From Phocoena phocoena (taxonomy: Eukaryota > Chordata > Mammalia > Artiodactyla > Phocoenidae), in the NCBI RefSeq assembly GCF_963924675.1, contig NC_089238.1, positions 29,548,661 to 29,612,660 on the forward strand: DNA of 64,000 bases, given 5' to 3'. This document shows, piece by piece, positions 11,480 through 23,640 of this stretch; the first letter of the stretch is position 1; each line of letters opens with the position of its first letter. The translations under genes and the position numbers were made by a program. The notes beneath the pieces were generated by a model. That model saw nothing but the letters and a program-made list of their open reading frames with translations. It was not told where the DNA came from and made no database searches.

Positions 11480-12960
11480 TTGGATCCAACATAAATGTTG
11501 CTGCTTCCACAAACATCGGAGAACACTAGGAGCCAAAGGAGATCTTTTTCTCAGTGACCTGGCGACTGCTCTCAGCAGCCTGGCTTACTGACCCTTGGGG
11601 CTCCTGGGGACCAACCAAGGGGACTTCTAGATATTTAGCAATTAGCAATGTCTCTCCTAAAACACACGAGCACTTAGCAGTGAGGAGATTGCCTTTGATT
11701 TTGCTGAAATTTGCCCCGCTTTCCTCCTCCACTGTAAATGACAGATTCTTCGGAATATTAAAGTAATACCACACCTCCAGTTCCAGCACCGAGGCCTCTG
11801 CTCTGCCAGGAAGCAATTTTCATTTCAGTGGAAGATGTAAGAGTCACGTTCCAAACTGCTGAGGAATAATTCCGAGGCATCAGCAGAGATTCCAAAGCAG
11901 CCACTGGGCTCTGTTTACCAACACAATTAAACCTCGACCATTCCCAGCTGCGGTACAAATATAATCTTATCTACTTCACGTCAGCCGATTAAGTCATCAG
12001 GACTGCAGAACGGCAAACAGATATTAATGACCAACCTCTAAGTGAGTCATTTGAGTGGAGTGGAATTTCGTGGGAGGTTCTTAGGCCTTAAAGGCGGAAA
12101 AGTTCACACCTTCCTGACACCGCTATAAAACACTGCAACATTACAACTTTTCAACCATATCTAAAAGGCCAATTTAGGTTTATTCCCATCCGCATTTATG
12201 GCCATGGTTCAGCAGGTGTAAACCGGTAATAGCTGCAGTCCAGCTCTGGGTGGATGCCAGCACAGATGTATTCAGTCAAATGACTAAACCTCAGACAAAA
12301 TCAAGCAGCTTGGCCATTTTGCTTGCATAATAAAACACTGCTGATAAAGGCAGCGGAGAAAAAAAATCCACCCATCTCATCATCAGTGCCATTAACAATC
12401 ATGAGGAAAGATGAAAACAACGCATGGTTTATTCTGCAAATGAAGGCATAGAACTAGATGGTTTCCCAGGGGCCCATTACCCATTTTAATAATACATCAA
12501 GGAGCCTGAATAAACAGTTTGTCTGTGCAAACCAGAGTAAACTATTTACAGTTACCGCATACAGAGACAACTCCCAGCACTCGGAATTTAACAAATTTAT
12601 AAAGGTACAAAACATGATAGCTATTAGCAAAATTAAAAGAGAACCATTATAGACTTGCAGTCTGCCATGCTTACTCACCAGTCAAGAAGGAATGCCAAGA
12701 CCAACTTCCAATTCACAAGAATTGCACCCCCCTCCTCTTTTTTTTTTTTTTCTTTCCTCCAAGAGAGCAGCCCGACTTGGACTCAAATTATGTGCATGAA
12801 TAATAAGATACCATCTAATTAAAAACTGTAGTTAAATATGCAAAAATTAATGGTAATGAGACCGTGCAATGCCTCTGAGTATAGGCGCTCTCTGAATTAC
12901 AAGAGCTCCTTTGCTTGACCTAAACAGGGGATAACAGAGGCAACTTTGAACTCTGTGGGT
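11480..12960. promoter_or_regulatory. Candidate conserved noncoding block
   Basis: About 1.5 kb without recognisable transposons. It holds an AP-1 consensus TGAGTCA at 12043-12049, an ATTAATGA homeodomain-like site near 12023, an AGTCA-AA-TGACT inverted repeat at 12274-12285 and many AT-rich cores (AATTAAAA near 12820). Open frames on both strands are short and inconsistent. A regulatory reading is inference. Confidence 0.35.
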
Positions 12961-14373
12961 CCTGGCACTCCACGGTGCCCCTTTATGTCTCAACGGTGAA
13001 TGGCCAACCTGGATGGAATGCGGACAGCTCGGTCAAAGCATTGTCTTCCGGTTCTTGGGCGTGGCAGGAATGGAAAGGACTGGGGTGGGAACTGTGCAAA
13101 AGGCTGGGTGGAGGAGGGGACCAGGACACGAGCTTTTTATCTCAAAGTAAGAAGGGTCTTCTCACAAAATGATGATGGCTGGACAAACAGATGCTTGGTG
13201 ATAAGAGACAGGTGGGAAAAGTCTATTTTGGGTGCTCATTTAAGGGTGTTTCCCTAAAGCTGTCCAGAGCCTTCTGACCTTCCCAGTCACCAGTGCAAGG
13301 TTCCACCCACACTCTGGATTTGTACCACATCCTTCTAGGAGAGCATGCACGTGCCAGCACTGTGGCCTTGGACAGGGATGCTACCAGAAACTTCTCCCCA
13401 GGGCAACCCACTTTCCTCCCTTGCACTCTTAGGAGCCTTCGCTATGTCGTCAGCACAAGCTCCGGGCCACGCTCTCCTGAGCCCCGTTTCAAGAGGCCAC
13501 CGGTCTCTTTTTGGCTTTTAAGCCCTCTTGGCACTTGACTGTGCTTTTGGGACGGAGTCAGCTTCTTGAGCACGTGTCCTAACACTTGTTTTAGACACAG
13601 GAGACTAATTTCACCCATCACCTCTGCTTAGAGCTTCCGAATCTCGACTCCCCCAGTCTCCAACTTCCCACTACTTCGGGGCTGGTGATTTTACTTGAGG
13701 ACAGTTGATGACACACTGAACGACAACAACCCTTTAAGAAGAGAACGTGACCTTGGTGTGGTAGACAATTTCAGACTCACTCAATATAATTCCTCCTTTT
13801 GCCTTTTCATCTGCCGAAATGGAGTCTGACAAGCATTTCTTTGGGGAGGGATTTCTCATTCAGATGAGTCTGATGGAAAACTTCTCTCTCAGCACCTTCT
13901 TGAAGATGCCCATGTCATCCTGCTTATGGTAAGGATTTCTTGTCAAGCCACTAAATACCTGAGCTAACTGATACATTCTCGACAGCCCTCTACACCAGGT
14001 GGGTTCATCAACCATGCAAAAGAAGTATGGTTGTGATGTCAGCATAGTGAGAATTTTGTTCACCATTGACTGACCTTAACCAGTTCTGAGATTTGTACTG
14101 TAATGTTGGGGACTTGCGAGAAAATGGTGAACCTGATTTGCCTTTCCCACCCCTCCACCCTTTTTATTTTCTTTGTCTTGTTGCAAAAGTCTGAATTTCT
14201 CCCTTCCCGTCTCACAGATTCTACCTGACCTGCTCAGTTGGCTGCCAAGTTTTAATGGCGGAAACTGGGTGGTAAGAAATTCTAGTGTTTAACATGGCAG
14301 AGGTGCAAAGGTGGGCAGGCTGAGCCTTCCTGAAATCCTTGGACAAATCACGCTTGGGTTTGGTGTTATAAAG
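12961..14373. other. Unique sequence
   Basis: No repeat recognised before the small L1 insertion at 14383. Short overlapping open frames at 12975-13538 have no domain. Confidence 0.4.
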
Positions 14374-14382
14374 AGGCTTGGT

Positions 14383-14472
14383 TATAACTGATTCACTTTG
14401 TTATAAAGCAGAAACTAACACACCATTGTAAAGCAATGATACTCCAATAAAGATGTTAAAAAAGAAAAAAAA
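14383..14472 (+). mobile_element. Extremely truncated L1 insertion with TSD
   Basis: Only the last 90 bases of the L1 3' end and its A-rich tail were inserted. The TSD AGGCTTGGT lies at 14374-14382 and 14473-14481. The sequence is nearly the same as the insertion at 45367-45472, so both come from a related, fairly young subfamily. Confidence 0.9.
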
Positions 14473-14559
14473 AGGCTTGGTGTCTTACGATGTATGTTCC
14501 TTATTGATAGATGGATTGATTTGTCACTTTCACCTCCCAAATGAGTGACATTTGAGAAT

Positions 14560-14795
14560 TTGGTTAAGTGTACAACCTCTAAAATCATTCAGACTGGAAC
14601 TTTGTTGCTTGCTGGTTGTGTGACCTTGGTCAAGTTCCCTCACCTCTGTGAGCTTCAATTAACTCATCTATAAATGGAGATGATTATAATGTCTCCCTCC
14701 TAGGGTTCTTGTGTTGATTAAATGAGATAGTGTACATAAAGCACTCAGCACCATACTAACCTCACGATTAATCGTCAATGAATAGTAGCTATACT
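14560..14795 (+). mobile_element. MIR SINE
   Basis: Forward MIR: GCTGGTTGTGTGACCTTGGT, TTCAATTAACTCATCTATAA, GATTAAATGAGATAGTGTAC. Confidence 0.85.
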
Positions 14796-15249
14796 ATATA
14801 ACATCAACAGCAATAACAAATAACAATAAGAATTACTAGAGCTGACTTTCCATAAAATCACTTAAACCAGTATAGGGAAAACAGATAAAAGTGAGGCGTC
14901 AAGAAGCTTGTAGATAAAAGGAGAAATAGATGCACTGGGAATAAACATAATAATTATCATAACATTTTATAGTTTTTCAAAACGTTTTGATGTATAATTA
15001 TTCAAAGTAACAGGTAAGATACTTATGATGACTAGAAGTAGAATGCCCAACTATTAAGCAATCTCACAGAAAGGAGGCTGGGATTACCATAGTTGGCAAT
15101 GACCAATGATGACTCACTCACTAGAACTGGGTCCGCCTTTCCTGAGCACATTTCCATTGGGAACTCAGAATAATACAGGACTTCTGCTATCAAGAGAAAA
15201 AGTGGGGGGTGACCGGTAAGTAGGCAACCAAGAATGTCTGCCAAACCCT
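14796..15249. other. AT-rich unique sequence
   Basis: Nothing recognised. Confidence 0.4.
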
Positions 15250-15410
15250 AGTGTGGCAGATATTATTATTATCGTTGGACAGATACGGAAACTGAGGCTC
15301 AGGCAAGTTAAGTAAATTTTTCAAGGCACGTGCTCCTTACAAGTGATAGAACTAGGTCTAGAAGCCAGATCTTTAGGCTCCAGATTTAGTGTTCATTTTA
15401 TTGCATTCAA
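15250..15410 (-). mobile_element. MIR SINE fragment
   Basis: Reverse MIR: GGACAGATACGGAAACTGAG and GCTCAGGCAAGTTAAGTAAA. Confidence 0.75.
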
Positions 15411-15722
15411 CTGCAAGGTGATATGAAATTTGAAACTCCAGGCTTACTGGCAGATGGCAAAAGAACCAGGAAGATGAACTTTGTAGTTCATCTCGGGATC
15501 TGATCGAAAGGAGCCCTATAAGTTTATCTGGAGAAAAACATTTTTCTTGACATTAAATTCTTGGAGAAATTTATGGCATAGATTCTTACATAAGAGACAT
15601 GATAACATAATGGGTAATGTAAAAATGATAACTGGCAAATGCTCTGCCATTATGAAAAAGAGCAGTGGTATTTAACATTTTGTTTTCTGTTAAGACATGT
15701 ATGAAATCGTGCTTCCATGGAA
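15411..15722. other. Unique sequence
   Basis: Nothing recognised. Confidence 0.4.
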
Positions 15723-15735
15723 GGACCCAGGTTTT

Positions 15736-16056
15736 TTGTTTTGGTTTGTTTTTTGGTTTGTTTTTTGGCTGCTTTGGGTCTTTGTCGCTGCGTGTGGGCT
15801 TTCTCTAGTTGCGGCGAGCGTCATTGCGGTGCGTGGGCTTCTCATTGCGGTGGCTTCTCTTGTTGCAGAGCACAGGCTCTAGGCGCACGGGTTTCAGTAG
15901 TTGTGGCTCGCGGGCTCTAGAGCGCAGGCTCAGTAGTTGTGGCGCACAGGCTTAGTTGCTCCACGGCATGTGGGATCTTCCCAGACCAAGGCTCGATCCC
16001 GTGTCCCCTGCATTGGCAAGTGGATTCTTAATCACTGTGCCACCATGGAAGCCCCT
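15736..16056 (-). mobile_element. CHR-type SINE, long form
   Basis: A 321-bp tRNA-derived SINE in reverse orientation (T/G-rich tail at the left, tRNA-like head at the right). The 13-bp TSD GGACCCAGGTTTT at 15723-15735 and 16057-16069 is perfect. The head reads CACTGTGCCACCATGGAAGC, with CpG-decayed positions, so it is older than the copies at 44991 and 56533. Confidence 0.95.
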
Positions 16057-16069
16057 GGACCCAGGTTTT

Positions 16070-17179
16070 GACTAACCTTAAAAAATTGGGGGCAGAGAAG
16101 TTAATTTCTATAGTAATGGAACAGATCAAGTCTAACAATAGTACATTGGGAACAATTACTCAGTACATTTTTTGGCAATGATAACCTGGATTTTGGGTTA
16201 TGTGAAATTCCTGATATATGATAACCACATCTTTTTCTCTCCTGCTCAAAAAGGCAAATGAGTCAGTGACACTGTTCTGTGGATTACTAAGAACCAACTC
16301 TTCTTTATATATGAAAGGGTCAATCACTTGCAAAATTTCATCAGCTATTATTAGTTTGTTATGTCTTATTGCACATACTACAATCGCAAGGTAGACACAA
16401 GCCCCCCTGACTCCAGCTCAGTATTCAGAACAGTGAGCAAATTCACCTCCATAAGGAGGTGCTTAATTAAAGAGAAGACTCTGACATTTCCTGATGTTTG
16501 CCAAGTCATTTTTCTTTAAAATTACCTTAAATAAATTTGCACACTGTCTCAATAGCTGGAAATTATTCTACAGGAGAAGGATAGTGGCTCACTTTCTCAC
16601 TGGCTAATGTTCAAAAAAAGCCCTGTAATCACCTGCAGTTTTTCCCACTGACCCACTTCTTCAAGCCCATATGACCTTCTACTCACTCATTCAGAGAGAG
16701 TTTGGCCTGTGTGGCGGGAGCACACACAGAACCCAGAGCCCCCTGCAGTCACCGTGGAAATGCCATTGTTTGGCCAGCTCTCTTCATTGCCTGGGAGAGC
16801 CTCTGACCTCCAGAGGTAGCGTGATCTAGCAATCTGGCCTCTGAGTGAGCACAGGCACTTACCTTATTTTAGAGAATATGTTTCTATGTTTGTTCATTGG
16901 AGAGGAAATAAAGTCCTTTCTGCATTGAAAATGGCCTCCTCTGCAGTAAAGTGTTTGTCAGTCTGGTTACGGCAACACACAGTAATGGTTTCAATTTTGG
17001 GTTTTTTAAATAATGTCTGTTTTATTTCTGGTTGAAGATGTTATTTATAAACAAGTTTAGAGAGATGTCTTATTGATTAAGGGGAACCCCCTTAGGCTGA
17101 GAAAATGGAAATTTCATAAAGGTACCAATGCACGAGAGTCAGTAGATTGATTGCAAAGAGGGAAAATACAAGGAACTTT
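16070..17179. other. Unique sequence, few repeats
   Basis: No transposon recognised over 1.1 kb. No long open frame. Confidence 0.4.
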
Positions 17180-17300
17180 ATCCAACTATCCTACAATTAT
17201 TGAGCACTGCCCATGTACCTGGTACTTAGTTCTGTCTTGTAGGGGACGTGGAGAGGAGTAAGACCGAGCACTTAGCACTTGCCCTGATACAGACCAGGTG
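17180..17300 (-). mobile_element. LINE L2 3' end, diverged
   Basis: Reverse L2 pattern: ATTATTGAGCACTGCCCATG, then CTGGTACTTAGTTCTG. Confidence 0.5.
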
Positions 17301-17989
17301 AGGGGTGTGGCAAACTCGAGATGCCATGCCCCACCCAAATGGGTGGGCAGTACTCAGCTTCCATGATGATATCCAGACGATGGAATCTGGCCAATGCACT
17401 TAGATCACCGCATTTGATAAGACCAACTGGAAATCAAAAATTTTATGTAAGCTCTCTCTACTTTTCACTGTAAACTTTATTGAAAGAAAATAAAAACTGT
17501 GAGGGGGGAACAAAGAAAACATGTCATTTGGCTGTTTTCCCTGAATTGATTTGTTGGTTTGACAGCCTAAAAACTCAGCTCTTAATGGCATTCATTCTCT
17601 GTCCATTTTGTCTTGTGAAAAAATTAATTACACTTATGTCAGCCAAAAATACCTTTGGGTCTTTAAAGTCCTTTTTTTCTCCCTTTTTTTAAGATGAAGG
17701 TATTTCTGCCTAATTGACCAGCATCTGCCATTGTGAGATGTTGGCCCTCATGAGAGACATTGAGAGGTGCTGGGAAGGCTGTCAGCACATTTCAACTTGG
17801 TTTCAGCCGCCGTTCTAAAATGACTTCTCTTCCCATCACATAGGAGTGAGCCTAGTGGTTGAAACCTGATGACAGAGGAGAAGGATGAGAGAAGAGAAGA
17901 AAGAGGCAGGGAGAGAAAAAGTAGGACTGTTGGAGGGTTGAGAATGTGCAAAAAACTAAGAGTGAATCGTAAACTCAGTTCTTATTTTT
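17301..17989. other. Unique sequence
   Basis: Nothing recognised; a poly(T)/poly(C) patch lies near 17665-17690. Confidence 0.4.
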
Positions 17990-18345
17990 TTATTCCTGCA
18001 TTTATTCAATTCATAGATATTTATTGAGCATCTACTATGTGTCCATCTTTATTTTAGGCATGGATATATTGGGTGAATGGGGCAGACAACTCTGTGCTCT
18101 CGTGACACATTCCAGCAGTGGTGTGGAAGGGACAGAATATGAACAAGTAAACAAATAGAGTCATTTGAAATAGCAATAAGTGTTAATAAATCAAACAGGG
18201 TAGTGAGATATGTCTAAAGGTTATATTAGTGGGAGTAGTCAGGGAAGACACTCCGAGAAGAAGTTTGAGCTGAAATTTGAACAATGACAAGAAAGCTATG
18301 CAGAGATCTGTAAGGGAGTGGTAAGGGACACAGTGTTAAATAAAC
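17990..18345 (-). mobile_element. LINE L2, 3' portion
   Basis: A long reverse L2: ATATTTATTGAGCATCTACT at the terminus, AATAGCAATAAGTGTTAATA in the middle and AGGGAAGACACTCCGAGAAG plus GAAATTTGAACAATGACAAG further in. Confidence 0.75.
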
Positions 18346-18449
18346 TTGAATTACGGAGTGGGTCAGTTATTCCCACTTTGGGGTTTTTTTTTGCTGGTCT
18401 GTTTGGTTAACAAAAGGATAATGTCTCCATTTGGTATTAGCATATCTTA

Positions 18450-18925
18450 TTTATTTTTGTTTTTAATTGAAGTATAGTCGATTTGCAATGTGTTCGTTTC
18501 AGGTGTACAGCAAAGTGATTCAGCTATATATATATTTTTTTTCAGATTCTTTTCCATTATAGGTTATTACAAGATATTTGTTATACAGTGGGACCTTGCT
18601 GTTTATTTTACATATAGTGGTGTGTATCTGTTAATCCCATACTCTTAATTTATCCCTCCCCTGCCCTCTTTCCTCTTTGGTAGCCATAGATTTGTTTTCT
18701 ATGTCTGTCAGTTTATTTCTGTTTTGTAAATAAGTTTATTTGTATAATTTCTTTAGATTCCACATATAAGTGATATCATATGATATTTGTCTTTCTCTGT
18801 CGTATTACTTCACTTAGTATGATAATCTCTGGGTCCATTCATGTTGCTGCAAATGGCATTATTTTATTCTTTTTTGTGGTGTTATGGTATTAGTATCTCT
18901 TTCTAATTCATATGTCTTTCTATTA
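18450..18925 (-). mobile_element. LINE-1 3' UTR (same family as 1-272)
   Basis: On the minus strand it carries the cetartiodactyl L1 3' UTR seen at the window start, including the polypurine G-rich tract (18652-18675) and the terminal block at 18455-18620. Confidence 0.85.
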
Positions 18926-19030
18926 GTAACATCTTTCTAATACTTGCTAGCCTGCCTCTTTAACAAAGCCCAAAACCCTCAGCAAGCAATAGTACCTTGC
19001 TAGAATTAATAGTGTTATTTTATTTTTTTA

Positions 19031-19309
19031 ATTTTTTAAATTAATTAATTAATTAATTTATGGCTGTGTTGGCTCTTCGTTTCTGTGCGAGGGCTTTCTC
19101 TAGTTGTGGCAAGCAGGGGCCACTCTTCATCGCGGTGTGCGGGCCTCTCACTATGGCGGAGCACAGGCTCCAGACGCGCAGGCTCAGTAGTTGTGGCTCA
19201 CGGGCCCAGTTGCTCCGCGGCATGTGGGATCTTCCCAGACCAGGGCGCGAACCCACAAACCCTGCATTGGCAGGCAGACTCCCAACCACTGTGCCACCAT
19301 GGAAGCCCT
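19031..19309 (-). mobile_element. CHR-type SINE, intermediate form
   Basis: Reverse SINE with a T/A-rich tail (TTAATTAATTAA repeat at 19040-19058) and a head CACTGTGCCACCATGGAAGC. A possible TSD GTT-(A/C)TTTATTTTT flanks it (about 19013 and 19310). Confidence 0.9.
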
Positions 19310-20442
19310 GTTCTTTATTTTTATAGTTTCTTTCCAGTTGGCCATTTTGCAATAGTGTTATAAATTTCCCTTTTGAGTGAACGTCGTTAAGTGAAAAGAC
19401 CGCATCAAATACAGAGACAAATATAAATTAAACAATAACATAGTACTTTCCAGAATGAAGATAATAGGGTACTTTCCTTCCGCCTTCTCTTCTCACGTGA
19501 ATCTGCAAGAATGTCTGCAAGAATGAGAAACCCGAATAGTCTCCATCTCTACTGAAACTTGAAGCCCTCTGTGATGCTCACCCATATTATGCTAAAACAG
19601 AAAGCTGATATAGAAGAGATAACCGAGTTAGAATGCGAATGAGGTGCTGTAAGAGAAAGACGGGGATCAAGTGAAAGCCAGTTTGACTGTACAATGCAGC
19701 CTCGCCGTGCACTTTCTTTGCCCAGAATGTACTATCAGGCTGATAACCCAGAAGTAGGAGGTGAAGGGGTGGACAGTTCCTCTCGGGAGAACCTGGAACC
19801 AGAGAAAGTACATAGGAACACACTAAAAAGCTGGTTTGCCATCTAATCACCTACCTGTCAACACGCTCTCTCAGGTACAGGAACCCTTCAGTCAATAATT
19901 TTGTTAGCGCTGCATTCTTAAACTCAAAATGACTGCAAAGGATTCACAGATGGTAAAAGAACACCCCAACCAAGAAAGACAGAGACCGAACAAGCAATCA
20001 GAAGGAAAGAAATTCTGAGGTATGAGAAATAATGCAAGGAATAAAAGAAAATGTCACAATATTATAATTAATATTCACAGAGAGATGAAAATGTATTGTA
20101 TCCTTGAAACAAGAACAGGGTACTATTGCTTTTAAGGTTCAAAGAACAAAGAACTCTATGAACTCAAAGAAATAAGAAATACAATTTATGGGTTGGAAGG
20201 TACAGTTGATGAAATATTATAGTAAGAAAAGAGACTAAAAATGGAAAGAAAATATTTTAAAAATTATAAAACCTAACTGTGAGGTCTGACATCTGACTAT
20301 CGGACCTCCTAGAAAGAAAGAATAGAGAACACAAAATGGAGGAGTGAAATTTATCAAGGAAATAACATAAGAAAGAATTGCAGAACTGAAGGACATGAGT
20401 TTGCTTGCGTGGGTTGAGAGGAGCCACTCAGAGTTCAGCACA

Positions 20443-20567
20443 TTTTCTTTTCTTTGGCCGCACCGCGCCGCGTGCAGGATCTTAGTTGTCTGATCAGGCG
20501 GTGAACCCCGTGCCCTCTGCAGTAGACATGTGGGGTCTTAACCACTGCACTGCCAGGGAAGTCCCTC
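20443..20567 (-). mobile_element. Short tRNA-derived cetartiodactyl SINE
   Basis: A 125-bp reverse SINE with GGCCGCACC and, at the head, CACTGCCAGGGAAGTCCC. TSD TCAGCACA at 20435-20442 and 20568-20575. Confidence 0.85.
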
Positions 20568-21144
20568 TCAGCACAGTGAATTTTAAAAGGTCCACCCAAG
20601 GCTCATCAGCATGGTATCCCAGAACACCAATGAGAGACACCCTCAGACTTTTAGAGGGAAGAAAAGAAACCATGGTACACTCACAAGACTGGGAGGAATA
20701 ACGGAATCAGATTGTTAACACCAAGAGAGAGGAGATACAGTCTTCAACACACTGAATGACAATGAGTTTTCAACCTAGGATTCTGTTTCCAGCTCAAATA
20801 CCAAGTGTTGAGGTAGAATCAAGGCATCTCACAGACGGAGCATTGACCTCGCATGGATGCCTTCCCAGGAAGTGACTAGAGGATATACCTCATCAGAGAA
20901 GGAAGCTTGGGATCCAGGAAACAAATATAACACATGAAAGAAGCAAAGAGAATTCTGGGACAAGGTAATATCAACAGCCATATACCAGTATGGTGTAACT
21001 GGTCCAGATTGGATCAGGAAGACAGAGGGCTCCAGAAGGAGAATCTCTAAGAAAAAAAAAATAGATGATCTGATATGTTGATGCATGGATAATTCTATTA
21101 ATCAGCTAATGGAGGCAATGGGAAGGATTTAAAGCAGTTTTTTT

Positions 21145-21259
21145 GTGGGGAGTTCCCTGGTGGCCCAGTGGTTAGGATTCTGGGTGTTCACAGCCGTGGT
21201 CCCGGTTCAATACCTGGTGGGGAACTGAGATCCCACAAGCTGGGGAGGCAAAAAAAAAT
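21145..21259 (+). mobile_element. Short tRNA-derived cetartiodactyl SINE
   Basis: A 115-bp forward SINE starting GGGAGTTCCCTGGTGGCCCA and ending in poly(A). TSD AGTTTTTTT at 21136-21144 and 21260-21268. Confidence 0.85.
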
Positions 21260-21479
21260 AGTTTTTTTAAACTATGAAAATGAAAAAAAAAATAGATGAT
21301 TATTGATTCCAAGAAGAGATACATTTTCCAAAAAGGAAACATAATTATGGCAGCTCCGTTAGGCTCAACGTTGAATGATATTTGCACTGTCAAAATAATA
21401 CAAACATTGGATGTTGATTTAACTGGAAAATTTTATATCATCCTGTTGGGAAGATCTCAGGGAGAGGAGGCCGGGCAGG

Positions 21480-21482
<3 letters not shown>

Positions 21483-21523
<41 letters not shown>
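21483..21523. repeat. (GT)n microsatellite, about 20 units
   Basis: An uninterrupted GT run of 41 bases, likely length-polymorphic. Confidence 0.98.
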
Positions 21524-21525
<2 letters not shown>

Positions 21526-22220
21526 AGAAAGAAAGACAAATCCTTGTTTACCAAAGAAAGTCAATATAAAAAGCCTAAAATTAATGAATCAAGAGATAGC
21601 TATATCATATTATGTAAGAAATGTGGAGGTTAATGCCTGAAGAAACCTCTAAAAGAATTAAAATTGATGCTTCTGGAGAGGTGGATTGGGGTGAGTAGCG
21701 AAAAATGTTATCTTTCCATTATAAACCTTTTAGCATTATTTGTTTCAGTTACATGCCTATATTACTTTGATAAACTTATAACAAGCTTAAAGTAAAAGAA
21801 ATAACAATGCAGGTATTTCACAATAGGGTGAAAAGAAGCTTGTCACTGTCCCAGTTACCATTCTCACTTTCTTCCTCTGAAAGAGAGCCCCAGCTTTTCA
21901 CTGGACGTTTGTCCATCTAGAATAAACCCTAGGTAATCCTGGGTCCCCCACAGCTAGATATAGCCATGTGGTTCTGGCCAACCAATTACAAACAGCAGTA
22001 GTATATACAATTTCTGAGCTGTGTCCTTAAAGGAAGTGGCCCTGTTTTTTGTCCCCTCCTACTTCTTGCTGTAGCTCCAGGACCCATGATGATTCTGGAA
22101 TGGCAGCCACCCAGGGAGGAGCAGCAAGATAGAAGGGGCCTGCCTTTCTGTCACCACAGTATGCCCTGGATTGATTATTTCCACACTTTTGGAAAAAGGA
22201 GGGAGACATTCATTCTCTCC

Positions 22221-22543
22221 TTTTATAAATTTATTTACTTATTTATTTATATTTTTGGCTGCATTGGATCTTCGTTGCTGCGCACGGGCTTTCTCTAGTT
22301 GTGGCGAGTAGGGGCTACTCTTCGTTGCAGTGCGCGGGCTTCTCGTTGCGGTGGCTTCTCTTGTTGTGGAGCATGGGCTGTAGGTGCACAGGCTTCGGTA
22401 GTTGTGGCATGTGGGCTCAGTAGTTGTGGCGCACGGGCTCAGTTGCTCCGCGGCATGTGGGATCTTCCCGGACCAGGACTCAAACCCGTGTCCCCTGCAT
22501 CGGCAGGTGGACTCTCAACCACTGCGCCACCAGGGAAGTCCCC
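22221..22543 (-). mobile_element. CHR-type SINE, long form
   Basis: A 323-bp reverse SINE whose left end is an A/T-rich tail (TTTATTTACTTATTTATTTA). TSD CATTCTCTC at 22211-22219 and 22544-22552. Confidence 0.95.
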
Positions 22544-22556
22544 CATTCTCTCTCTC

Positions 22557-22765
22557 TTTTTTTTTTTTTTTTTGCGGTAAGGGGGCCTCTCACTGTTGTG
22601 GCCTCTCCCGTTGCGGAGCACAGGCTCTGGACGCACAGGCTCAGCGGCCATGGCTCACGGGCCCAGCCGCTCCGCAGCATGTGGGATCTTCCCGGACCGG
22701 GACATGAACCCATGTCCCCTGCATCGGCAGGCAGACTCCCAACCACTGCGCCACCAGGGAAGCCC
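22557..22765 (-). mobile_element. CHR-type SINE, short form
   Basis: A 209-bp reverse SINE placed directly against the previous one, with a poly(T) left end. Its right flank CATTCTTTCTTTTT (22766 on) repeats the target seen at 22544 and 22211, so it inserted into the TSD of the first SINE. Confidence 0.95.
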
Positions 22766-22840
22766 CATTCTTTCTTTTTAAAAAACACTGTTATTTGGGG
22801 GCTGTTGAATGCAGATACATTTAAACCTAACTAATGCATT

Positions 22841-23205
22841 TGAATACGTCAAAAATCCTAGCAGAGACATGCAAATTAGATTTGGGAAATACTGCCCTAG
22901 AATGCAGGAGTGAGGAGAAAGGAGAGGGTTGGGGAGGTAGCAGAGCAGAACCCTTTCTTGCGGAGCAAGAGGACTCGTATTAGTGGAAGGACCCATGCCT
23001 TGTCATCTGGTAAGGCTTATCCAAAAGGGTCCATCAATGTGACTCACCTACAAGGTGCATTAGGCTCCGTCCTCACCCTAAAGTTGCCTGCAGTCCAGGG
23101 AATCCTGGTAGGTACCCGTCTAACTCTGCTAATGACGGTGGCTGATGACTGACTGAGCCAGATAGGATGACACCTCTCCCTGAATCCTCAGACAACATGT
23201 GATGC
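22841..23205. other. Unique sequence
   Basis: Nothing recognised. Confidence 0.4.
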
Positions 23206-23207
23206 TA

Positions 23208-23330
23208 GCAGATCTAACAACATTCCAGTTTTACAGAGGAGGAAACTAAAATTCTGAGAGGCCGTACAGGTCCCCAACGTCACACAGGTAGAATCACTGT
23301 CTGGTTTAACTGCCAGACCTAAGGCAGATG
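23208..23330 (-). mobile_element. MIR SINE fragment
   Basis: Reverse MIR core: CAGTTTTACAGAGGAGGAAA followed by TCACACAGGTAGAATC. Confidence 0.75.
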
Positions 23331-23454
23331 ATGGAGTGCTGACCCTGAGGTTCAAACAAAGGAAGAAGAGATGAAATCCTTGTTTGATGAGCAAACTGGG
23401 ACCTAGAGGTTCTGAAAGGTGAAGTTGAAGATAGGAGGAATTCTAAGAGGTCAG

Positions 23455-23640
23455 GATGGTATGAACAAAGGGACGGAGGCTGGAAAACACCAGGCTGGCT
23501 TGGGAAACTGTGAGTGGATGAATCCAGCTGGAGGAGAGTATGGTGACCCCATGGAAGATGAGGCTGGAGATGCAGGATTGGGGCCAGGTCACAGAGGTCT
23601 CGAGTGCAGGTTAGAGGTGTGCTCTGGATTCTACAGGACC
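23455..23640 (-). mobile_element. Probable L2 fragment
   Basis: Reverse L2-like text (GGAGGCTGGAAAACACCAGG; GGGGCCAGGTCACAGAGG). Weak. Confidence 0.4.

Larger units (their letters stand above)
19390..21800 (+). mobile_element. Long ancient L1M 3' region with two SINE insertions
   Basis: The A-rich text follows the 3' portion of old L1M elements, for example CTTCAACACACTGAATGACA followed by GTTTTCAACCTAGGATTCTG and a poorly coding A-rich end. SINEs interrupt it at 20443-20567 and 21145-21259, and a (GT)n run at 21483-21523. The left boundary is uncertain. Confidence 0.5.
21880..22840 (+). mobile_element. Old MaLR/MLT-like LTR fragment split by two SINEs
   Basis: The left part (21880-22210) has TAGCCATGTGGTTCTGGCCA and later GAATGGCAGCC. 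The right part (22779-22840) carries ACACTGTTATTTGGGGGCTG and AACCTAACTAATGC. The two join logically across the SINE pair at 22221-22765. Family assignment is tentative. Confidence 0.45.

Noticed and set aside
22299..22834. Overlapping open frames of 70-136 codons on both strands
   Set aside because: They are translations of two CHR SINEs. The same peptide text recurs at every SINE copy (38.1, 45.0, 54.1 and 56.6 kb).
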